DNA of 64,000 nucleotides from Mytilisepta virgata (lineage: Eukaryota > Mollusca > Bivalvia > Mytilida > Mytilidae). Positions 48,201-60,200 of this stretch are shown here, in pieces; within the stretch, counting starts at the first letter, position 1; every line of letters begins with the position of its first letter. Below the pieces are notes generated by a model. The model was not told the origin of the DNA and searched no databases. It saw only the letters and a list, made by a program, of their open reading frames with translations. The DNA lies in assembly GCA_028015205.1 (NCBI GenBank), contig CM051514.1:32628150-32692149 (forward strand), read 5' to 3'. The translations under genes and the position numbers were made by a program.

Positions 48201-51200
48201 GAATTTTATATGATGTTTTCCAACAACTGAGGTATGTAAAATATGTTTAATACTATTGGTAAACTGTTGTAAAATATTTGACACACACATGTATTTCGTA
48301 TAAATTTGATTTGTACTGAGGTATATTAGTACGATTTCTTTTGTGCAATGCCGATTACAGGATCAGCTTTCATTAGGTTCACTATTAGAAGGCAAATCAA
48401 ACCATTAAATTATTGCAAGCGAAAAAACTTATATAAATTCAAGATAAGAAAAAACCTGCCTGACAGAATTAAAGGTATAAAGTAGATATATTAGATAAAT
48501 TATTTATTACATATTGACAATGTCAAATTACTTACTTGTGTTTCTTCCTTGGCAAAGATACAAGCCAGCATAAATAAACCTACAGGTATCAGATTAAGAA
48601 GTAAAGCCAGCATTGGGGGTACATCTTGAAATCCCACAAGTATCGCACCAACAATCAGAAGAAAAATTGTTCCCGGGGTTAAAATGGAGGAAATAAATAA
48701 AAACATTTGATACAAAATGTAAAGTCGTGAAATATCACTGTTCTTTTGAACCAAAATGTTGCTGTCCATAAGAATATCAATGATATTTGCCATAGTTGAC
48801 GGTGACCACCGTCTGCGTTGTTTATAAAAATCGAAGAATCCTTCTGGTGCATACGTTAGAGCATCTGATTCGGCACAGTAATCAATTCTGTATCCCTGTT
48901 TCAATAACAGAGTACATAACCATCTGTCTTCCCCTGTGGAAAATTTAAAATTTCTTTTATATCTTGTAGACACATTTTGCAATTGCAAAAAACACAATTT
49001 GACCCCAATATTTTAATTCTCTTTCTGACTAGAAACACATTTGTAAAGACAATACATATGCTTAATAGAAACAGGAGTGAACTCATCTGTTATAGGAATT
49101 ATACGAGTTTGAAATTTTAAATCAATAGAGTACAAATGTATCATATGTATTAAATTACATTTTTATCCATTTTTATCAAAAAGTATCTCCATTAAGCAAC
49201 TGTTGAATTTGTTACCATTCCTGCATTTTTTCTGCATTTTTTTAACGTTTTGCCTTTAGAATTGCCTATGCTCACATAATTTATTGAAATACACATTCTA
49301 TACACAATTCCTACGCGTCAATTTTTATTATCACCACTAACTGGATTGAGATTATCACAAGTTCATGTTCTAATATTTTGTATTCTGCCAGAAATTGAAC
49401 ATAAAAATAGAGTTCAATTACAAAATTACTACTGTGCTGTATTTTCCTTAGTGTCGTGTTTAGTTTGTTTTAACAATACCTTTTATATATGGCAAGAATG
49501 TGGATATTTACCTTGGTCATATTGTATGTAATGAACTGGTTCAGAAGGCTCAGTTGTGTATGTCCTTATAACATTGGTGTCCAGGAGACTAGATGCTCTG
49601 AAAAGACTGAAGCATCCAGGGCTACATAAAACACATCCAGTCACATGTTCAGCAGCCTTCTGTAACCAATGGCTGATCGCGTATTCAAATTTCTGATACC
49701 AAACCATAGCACCTGTAGTTTAATATAGCTGGTTATGCAGAGGGCATTATATAGAAATATAGAATGCCAAAGGGAAAGTTGTATAGACTAAAACACTGAT
49801 AATGCTCGACAATTTTGAGATATTATTAAAAAGAATTTTCAAAGTGTGTGTTTTATTCAAGACAATATTCAAGGTAAACTCTGGATATTGGTTAGTAATA
49901 TGCTTGTGGGGTTGTACTTTCTTTGTTTCAGAACATTATTATTCACATTGATTGTTGCACATAAGAAAATTTGCAGAATGACAGTCTTTTTGTCTTATTT
50001 GTTTTCCGTGTTTACCGGTCATTACCACAAACAAACGACCGGTACAACCATTACCGTTGAACAATGAATGACACGAATATAATAAGGATAGAGAAATTGT
50101 ATCTAATATGAATAAATTGTTACCTTCCCAAAATAAATATTTTCATAAGACATTTATGCTCAACGTATATGCAGTAATCCTTTCATTATTCAAATCATTA
50201 TATGTTTAAATTCTCCATAAGGAATATTTTTATTTTTGGGGTTTTGAAATTGAACAGATTCTAGGGTTATTTGTATAGTTACGTATTCATAGAACTAATC
50301 TAATTTTATTATAAAATGCGTCATTATTCACTGCTGTGAAGAACTTATTATTGTTGAAAAATAGGATTAATTAATTGGCTTTTTAAAAGTTGGGTAACAG
50401 TAAATACGATACTGTACATGTGCAAAATGTTAAAGCAAACGAAAAATGCATTAAGTGAACAATGTACTGATGTGCTTACAGTCGATAACACGTTTCAATA
50501 GTCTTCTCCTGAGGGCTGCTTGTTCTTCTGGATTGGGATATGATTTTTTTTTTAGACGATGGGTTTAGAGATTTTTTATCTGGGCCTATGACGCAGTAAT
50601 GTAAAAATCACGATATGAAACCAGAAAGACCTACCTACTTGAAATTTGATTTCCTTTTCTGAAAATTAGAAGTCCACCAACTTAATCAGGAGATGATGAT
50701 TCTTTATATTGGTTATATATTCCTTACCAAAAAATCATTCTTTCGGAAGAATAGCTAAATTTCAATGCGAGTCTACAACATATGTGTGTTGTGGATAAAA
50801 GGGTAAAAATGTTACGCTTTGGACAGTAGAAACTTTTCAGCAAAAGAAAAAGCCAATCGTAGATGGCACACATAGGGCCGTTCCCTCTGCAAAATTCCAA
50901 TTTCCAGTGTTCAAATTCCAAATAATAATTATATTGCTATCCATATTTTCGTATTTTATCTGATCACGTACAATCCAGTACTTCTTACTTACGAATTCAG
51001 TCTTGTAGGGTTTTTTTTCTTGAATAAAGCGTCATATGCCAAAAACATTTTAAATTTACCTTTTGTTTGTGTTCAGCTTAATTTGACGTTTACCTTTTAT
51101 GCATTTTAGGCCGTGTTCACACCAGACGCTGTGTACTCTACACTTGTTTACAATTAGTTTCGTGTACAGTGGATTGGTTTGACATGTAAATTGTTTTCAT

Positions 51201-54200
51201 CTCTAAAGCCTATTTAATTACCTGTACATTACATTTGTTCACATCAGTAAACGATAATGTAATGTTTTGGACTTTCCGTGGATTAATACTAGGTACCAAT
51301 AAGTTAGTTATGCTATTTGTTCACCTAATTTGTAACATTTTGCATATGTTGACAAATATTGTCAGATTAATTGACTTACACACACTTCCACATCCTTTAA
51401 TGACACATAACGGAGGAAAGGGCCAGAATTGGATTGTAAAATACTTGTTATGTTTCAATACAATTTAGTTTAAAAAGACCGATTGGAATGTAGTAAATAC
51501 GCATATGTGAGGCATATTGCCTAAATATACTGATTGCAAAATTAAATTGACCTTAGGGGTTCCTAACAACGTATCAAAATGTTTTTTAAAAGATTGACCA
51601 AGGCTAACATACATATGGAAACCAAAACGGAACGAGCGTCAAATTTAAACCTTACACAGGGCAACAAAACCACGCACATAAAACAGAGTAAAAACACATA
51701 CTCCTCAAAAAAACAAAAACACAAATCACAAATAAAATGAAGTAATGCAGAAAATACATGGATATTGTTTACCGGAATCTTTCAAACAGGGTACTTGGTT
51801 TTGTACCTTAAACCTCGTCGAGTTCATCAAAAAATGTTGCGGTTTCGGAATGTGCCAACTCCACCCTCGACGATATTTTCAAAACACAAATGGAAGTTTT
51901 ATATTGTGTCCGTGCAAATGTGACAAAATTAGATATATAATTTTAGGACAGTATATAAGTATAAAAAGCTGTTATTTTATATAAAATTGATCGACGTTTA
52001 CCTTAGTGTGAACACGGCCTTAGTCGTTCTCTGTCCATTTGTTGGCTGAACACTCCAATTTTTATTTCTTTAATTATATTGTCGCATGAGCTGTTTCGCG
52101 TCATACATTGTTTATTCATTCTATAAGCGAGGGTGCTTTAACAATTTTTAATTTACAGAACTGCCGAATACGGTCATTATAAATATAAAATCCTAATATC
52201 TGAGAACTATAAAAACGCCTATGAGATCATTACTATTATGTCTTAGCAATTAGTATTATAATTTTTACAGAGTAAAGCAATAACCTGATCCAATTGGGTG
52301 TATCCTCCCACAAGCGGCTCCAACTTTTCGATCTTTTTTCATTCTGTTCAGTAGGTGTATGACTGCTTCAGGTTGAAAATCGACGTCGCCATCTAAAGCC
52401 AGAATGTAAGTATTTTCTGCCTTTTCTGCCTTTTTTGCCTTTTCTGACTTTTCTGTCGAGTCTGCTTCTGTGCTGTTCTGGGATTTTTCTGGGTTGTTCT
52501 TAGTCTTTTTCGTTTCGTCAAATTTCTCCAGAAATCCAAGCAAATAATACATGTACATTACCTGTAACAACCAAAGCATATATCTGAGTCTATACATAAC
52601 TGATACATGTATATAATTCTTTTAATCTATAAACAACGTTTATTATCAGTAAGGATCTGAATTTAATTTTTAGTACAGTGGAGATGATGATAAACATAAG
52701 AATTAAATAAAGTAGTTTCGGTTTTAATGCTGCTGATGAGAGGTAACTCCTTGAAATGCGTCGTATACAGCATATTACTGTATCTAATATGAGTATCTTT
52801 GGATTGTTATTTTGAAACTCCTTAGATGATGCCTCTGCTGGTGGACCCTAGGTCCCCGAGGGTATTCGCCAACCCAGTCGTCAGACTTGTCTGACATGAT
52901 TATTCATTGATTTGTTACAGAAATTACCAGTATTTAGCAAAATTCAAAAATAATAGAAATACTAAGGGTTCATTCCTTGTATTGCACATGGTAGATCTCC
53001 TTGGCTGAAATTTGGCTTCCTATTTCGGTATTTTTGGTTGAGTACTTCTTGTTAAATATAAGTTTGGTTTTTGGTCTTCCAAAAGTTTCGGTTTTAATGC
53101 TGCTGATGAGAGGTAACTCCTTGAAATGCGTCGTATACAGCATAGTATAAATTTACTGTATCTAATATGAGTATCTTTGGATTGTTATTTTGAAACTCCT
53201 GGGATGATGCCTCTGCTGGTGGACCCTAGGTCCCCGAGGGTATTCGCCAACCCAGTCGTCAGACTTGTCTGACATGATTATTCATTGATTTGTTACAGAA
53301 ATTACCAGTATTTAGCAAAATTCAAAAATAATAGAAATACTAAGGGTTCATTCCTTGTATTGCACATGGTAGATCTCCTTGGTTGAAATTTGGCTTCCTA
53401 TTTCGGTATTTTTGGTTGAGTACTTCTTGTTTAATATAAGTTTTGTTTTTGGTCTTCCAAAGTTTCGGTTTTAATGCTGCTGATGAGAGGTAACTCCTTG
53501 AAATGCATCGTATACAGCATAGTATAAATTTACTGTATCTTATATGAGTATCTTTGGATTGTTATTTTTAAAGCACTGTTTAGACCATTTTAGTTCAGTA
53601 AAATTCTAAAATAAACACGGTATGGGTACGTCTGATCTGTATTACTTACCACCTGTCTTACTTCCCGTCTTATCAATCTGATTAATTTGTTAAATATGAA
53701 TTTTAACTATATGTACTAACAATTCCCAGTTTCCTGATACCTATTTTTCTGACGTACACCATAAATAATTGATCGAATACGATCAATCATTCGATCAGTT
53801 AAATAACACAATCCTTGAAAAAACCCTAACATGCATAACGTTTTTGGTCGTGCAAAAACAATGCTACAAAGATCCGCCTTAGTAACTAGTACATATCCAA
53901 ATATGGGTAATGGTGATTACCATAAAAGGTCTGTGTTTGCACGAGTTTTTCCCTATTGTCAATATGTGAAAGTGGCGTCACAATATGATTTCGATATAGC
54001 TCTCTTCAACACCCTAAAAATCACGTGCAAATACAGCCTTTTGTGGTGATGGCCACTACCCATATTTTGATACGTCACTGAGTTGGGGCTTTGCATCACT
54101 TAGTGGCACGATAATGATAGAAAAACACATACTTTGTAATCACAGATTCTTCAATGCAGAGAACAAGAACAATGTAACTTGAGTAAACACCGTGTTCTAT

Positions 54201-57200
54201 TAAAGGAAAATAACTTTATTTTAAAAATATAAACCATCCCCACCCAAGCTGGATAGCATTATTTTGATCTCGAAATAAAAATACGGTGTGACCTACATTA
54301 CGCCAACTGTAATTCCACAATTTTCACTACTGTGTAAGACATTTCCATATTCGTAAACAATTGGAAGAATAAACATAAATACAAACAATGCGATGATAGT
54401 TTTTCATAGTAACAGTAAACCTCTAAAACAACGCTGTCGGATGAATATTTTTTTTATACAGCATCAATTTGCAGCAATAAAAACTGTTTTTAGAAATGCG
54501 TTTTCCTTCAACTGGATACTTACCTGACTCCATCTTTTCCTCGCACGAATTTTTGTCTTATCTTTAAGATGTGCTATCAAACGTGTCTGGCCTGGAAGAG
54601 TCCATTCTATTCTCCCACCATAGGGAGTCTGGTACGTTTTATTGTTTACTTTAAATTTCAGTCCATGCACTGCACTGAAATGTATACTGTATCATAGAAC
54701 AAAAAACGAATCTGTTCTCAAGAAAAATGTATTTCTTTTTCAACACCGCCATTGCTAATTTCATCATATTTCATTTGATCTTATTCTAATATATTTCTTC
54801 ATCATAATTTGCAAAATAAACAAGACATCAAAAAATGAAAACAATTAAGGAAGAGAAATATGAACTCTATCAAAACCAAATTTAAAAAATCAAGTGTCTG
54901 GAAGGGTAAGCCTGTCTTTCTGTTCTAGAATAACGTAATTCCGCAGATGATTCGTATCAAGTTTTAGCCGACATTGCCATGGGTTTGTAAAAGGACACTG
55001 ACCAATGTGTGAATATAAAAAACCTGATGACGAAGGCTCCCAAGGGCAAGGTGGGTAGAATTTCCCTGCACCTTTTCAGGCAGTTTTGTTTTATTTTCTA
55101 AAAAGTGTTTTTCAGTCTCACTTTACGCTTTCGAAAGTTTTGTCGAATCATTCGTATCGGTTATCCAAATTTTTGATGATGAGATTATCTAAAGATTAGT
55201 CAAATTAGTGGATACACCAATTAAACAAACATGCACGTGGTAAAAGTAAACCAAAGGAACATAATTGTTATTGCCGTTCTTAGATTCAATGCAACTAAAC
55301 AACAACTTAAACATGTTAAATATGACCATGTACTAACAATACAGAAATCCTCACCTCATTGCTGTTTGTATTATCCTTATAAGCGTTGTTACATATTCAT
55401 TTACTACAGGAAGTTCTGTTTCATCTGTTTTATTACTTGGTTTTTCAAAAGCGTCATCGAAAAAAATGTGTGCTAATAAATGAAAGTATGGTTGAGTTTA
55501 TTAGTTATTAGCACGTTTTGTAGTTGAATCACATGATACATTTTGATTAGTGAATTCCACTATCAACTGATTTTAGTATATAAAAAAGGTTGTAGAAGAG
55601 AGAAACGATTGCCTTTGTCTCTACAACTGGCATGATCTTCATTCTTGCAATACTTACACCTTCCCATATCTTGAATCCGTCTTATAATCTTAAAAAAGCT
55701 ATGTATATTTTTTCACAAAACATTTGGAAACATCGTAATTATTAATTTGATAATTTTATTTGCTGCATAGGCTACTATGACTTATATATTAATCATTTAT
55801 TAATAATTTATTATCATATGTCATCATGATTACTAAATTGACTTCACCTTCAAATTCGTATTCATGACCAGTATGTGGCTTTGTATCGTCATCCGGGCTA
55901 TTATACACTTTGACAGCAACATCAGGATAGTCAACGGTTGATTTGCAGTTATCTTCATGATTTTCTGCGTATGCACCATTGCCTAAATGCAGTGTGCTTG
56001 TTGAAATGTTAAAATCTGCTCGTGATCCTTCATGTCTCGCAAGACTCTCTGCTGACACGACTTCTGATAAGTCTGTCTTACAAACCATCTGATGCTTGTC
56101 CATTCTGTTGTAAACGAATGAACAAAATTGTGTATTTGCAGTTGCATTCATCAGCTAATCGTTGTTGCTTATAATGTAACCGTATTACGAATATGATTAG
56201 TCGTAAGCCTTATTTCATATCCTTTCTTCACTGTCCTTGTGCTGATGATTTCCTGATATCAGCCTCGATCATACGGATGTTAATGAACCAAATTTCTGTG
56301 CATGTTTTTTTTTTTCGTACAAATTTTGAAACACTGCATGTGTATTTCAATAATTTATGTCTAAATCGGTTATTTAAAATTTCTTAATTTTTATAATAAT
56401 ATTATTGTAAAATAATATTGTATTTAGATCAATATTTAAATATTCTGTATCGTATAATCATAAAAGACACGCTGACATTTAGAATAAAAAAATAATAATA
56501 TTTTCTTCCAATTTTGATAGAATATGGTGTTTGCCTTTATTCACGGATTTCAAATTATTACAAGCATGAGGAAGATTATATATAGGTATGCATCAATTAG
56601 ACAATATCCTTTCGGACAATATTTACATATAAAGCATAACACAAAGTAATAATTATAGTATAACTAATCGCCGAATTCAAATACCAGAAATAAACGACGC
56701 GTGACAGAACTACGCAGTAAATCACGAATTATTTAAAGCTGTGGTTCGGTCACTAGTTGTTCATTTCTAGTATTAAAATTCAGCGACTTTTTATTACATT
56801 GTGCAGAATCCAGCATTTCAGTTGAAATACATTGTAATAGAACGGACTATGTCCTTTGATATCTCTCCGAGGCAATTGTTACGTCACTTCCTAGAGTGAA
56901 ATACCGGCTGTTCTGTTTACATGTGATTTACCAGATTTTCTTTCACTCGGATACTACGGTAAATCACCGGTTACAATGTAATAAAACATAGTAATAGAAC
57001 AAAAACGTTTAAGAAATGTCGACGAGTGATAAACGAAGAGCGATAATGGAAATGTTAGCTTACCCTCATCAAAAAGTAGCTATATCAATATTTTGCTTTG
57101 TTACCACTAGAATTAAACTTGCAGTGCACATGTGCATTTCTTGACTTACCTTTCCGTGAAATTTCAATTTTCTTTTTTTTTTTTTTTTTTTGCTCTTTCT

Positions 57201-60200
57201 TACAAAATTCATTGGAAGAATAACACGAATAGATATATTATGTTATATCTGAATTGCACTTGCAAGCCATGGATGATGTCATCTCTGACTGTTAGTCAGT
57301 TTCAAAGTCAGCCATTGTTCCAAAACACATTTAACACTCCAAATATGTGAATACCTATGTCATATAATTTTTTTGTTAACTTTCATCAAGTTTTTTTTTT
57401 ATACAAAAATCATCTTTTCACAATATTTTGCTTGGTTACCAGACTTTCCAGACTTTTCATGCCTTTTTGCAAATTTTACGGCTTTGTTTATTAGAATCTT
57501 AAGGCATGCATTTATAGAAAGAATTTTTTTTAAATTATCAAAGCCAAATTTTATTTTCTTAAAAGGAAAAATATACCTAAGGTGCAATAAAAAAGGCGTA
57601 ATCCATTGGACAGATAAGCCCGGGAAGACAAATGAACAACCACAACCACAACAAATAAATACATGAAACTAAAAAACAATGAACAACACGAACTCCGATA
57701 AAAACCAGGAGTGAACCCGAGTGCTCCGGACGAGTTATCAGATCCTGCTCCGTATACGGCACCCGTCGTGAAGTTCAACAAATTAATCATATTTTTTTAT
57801 ATTCAGTGTTCGTAAATTCGATGGTTACAACTAAACATACCTAAAAATGGATGTCAGAAGTTGTGTCATTTCCATCTGGGTTTCATGCCACATTGTTGCG
57901 CATGCGTATATTTTGGGTCTTACTTTACTTTCTGTTTCGTTCTTGCTGGCTCCAACGATATACTAGAAATAATGTACAAAAATGTCAAATAATAAAAGAC
58001 AAATATATTATAATAAACCTTATTTGCATCTTGATAATTCCTTTGGGTTCGATTGCTACTCCCAACTCAATTAAAACATAGATGGAAATTGTAACTTTTT
58101 CTCAAAATCATTGAATAATATTATATTTGGATATTGTATCATGGTTTTCGACTCTCTCAAAAGTTAAGTGATTTATTGCAGAAAAACATCAAATGACATT
58201 TATGTTACAATTGTAATTTCCATGCTTAGATACATCTTATTTCCGAAATTTGCTATGAATTTATAGTATTCTGCCGTTATAACAAACCAACCATTACGTT
58301 GTTGAGCAAATAAAACTTCATTTCAAAATTTTAAACCCATTAGACTTGTTCGTTCCAGTGCTTTTGAGACACATGAAACTTTACGTTTTTTAAACCAGTT
58401 TAGGATTATATATGCAAAACCACAACATAAAATTATAAATGTTGTAGAAATTTAAGATTAACGTACTAAATGTTTACCTCAGATGAAGTTTTTTCATATT
58501 CTAATTCATCTCTCCTCCTGTTTAGGATCAACGATATATCAGTGAAGATCCCACAGTAAAACGGCAGAACAAACAACCTACAGGATATAAAAAAAATCAC
58601 AGATATCACATGTGAAAATTCCGAATGATTGTTAACGTTGATGAGATGAAGGCATTTAGAGATTTTCTTTTTGTGTTATCGCTATTGAATGCTAAGGGTC
58701 GAACCTTTCGTGCAGTATCCACGAGCCTGGATGCTTTTTTCGATTCAATAAAGCTTAATCAACTTCAGGGTCGTGACATTTTTTAACGTCGTCCTTGCTC
58801 CCATACTCTACTACTCAATAATTTCAATTTCAGAAGATATTTTTAGAGAAAAGATCAACACACATAATTTATTTCAGTTACATGTACATGTATAAACATA
58901 TAATTTCATTTCACGTAGCTTTATGTTTTATCCCAGTCACCAAACCTTTCATCTGTGACAAGGGGCATGATTCCAACAAAATAACAAACCGCGGATACTA
59001 GTCTTTAAAAAAAGTTCATTGTTCTACTATTACACACTTTACTGTACCTTTCCGTTTTAGCTTGTTTTGTTCCGTTAGTAAGAACCAGATGTCTGCACAA
59101 ACACAAGTATGATAAAACGGCAAATGGAAGACAGACACTCATTTTCCACCATACGGAGCCGATTGCTGAAAAACTACTAATACTCCAGTCAGAGAAAAAA
59201 AGGTCACATGATCTAAAATTCAAGGCATCCGGGTCTATCATCAGTTGTAACAGAGTAATTAAAATAATTACTGGTAAGCATGCTATTATTGGGAAACTAA
59301 AACTGAATATCTGACATTCAATTACGCATGCTGTTTTGGCTGCTTTGTAAAAACACAGCGTTGAGAAAATGTTAATTAAGAATAATATAAATGGTATATA
59401 ATTAGAACATGTATTGTCATCACCAAACTGTATATCCGACAAGGTTCCAGTTAAATTTGAAATACCAATACCAAAAAGGGCAGTGATTCCATCTCCAATG
59501 TTCTTAAATTTTATTGGGAAAATAAGGAGAACTGAAACCACAGCTGTGAAGAGTTTCAGTATATTGGACAAAAGCACTAGAAATGCTCGATTATTGAAGA
59601 TGAATTTTCTCTTCTCCCTCAAGGATTTAACACCGCCAGAATAATTTTCCCAATACCTGCCAGCAACCATAAGACAGGCTACACTGAACAGAATCCTAGT
59701 GTGTATGCTATTAATGTATAACATGATAAAAGTAAAGCCTGTAATGCGAAAAGCTATTCCTATAATTGATATTATGAAATGACCCCTAAACTTCAGTAAA
59801 TAATCTGCTGTTTCACTTGAGCTCATATTTTCGACAACTGTATCAACTGGACGACACCATATAATGCTACTGTTGACAATGTCCAAACCAGCTGGAATAA
59901 ATCCGATGAACATGTACAGTACTGATGCTGTTGCTGGGTCTAAGCTTGGCAATACATGGAAAACCATAAGGCATACACCTACTGTATCAGCGATTTCAAA
60001 TACCACCTGCAAGTTTTTTTATTAAATCTATTACCCATTATGAATTAGCGAAAAACGTATGAACTGTATTTTAACAATGTAAAATCATGTTTTAGTTACA
60101 GTTAAGAGGTGCAAATCCTGTTGCATCTAGTTAAATTATTCAAAGTAATATGATACTAAAACAATATCTAAATATGACTTCAAAACATTCGCAAAAAACA

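Noticed and set aside
53770..53800. Short palindromes of CGATCA/TGATCG
   Set aside because: Too short to be distinguished from chance in this sequence.
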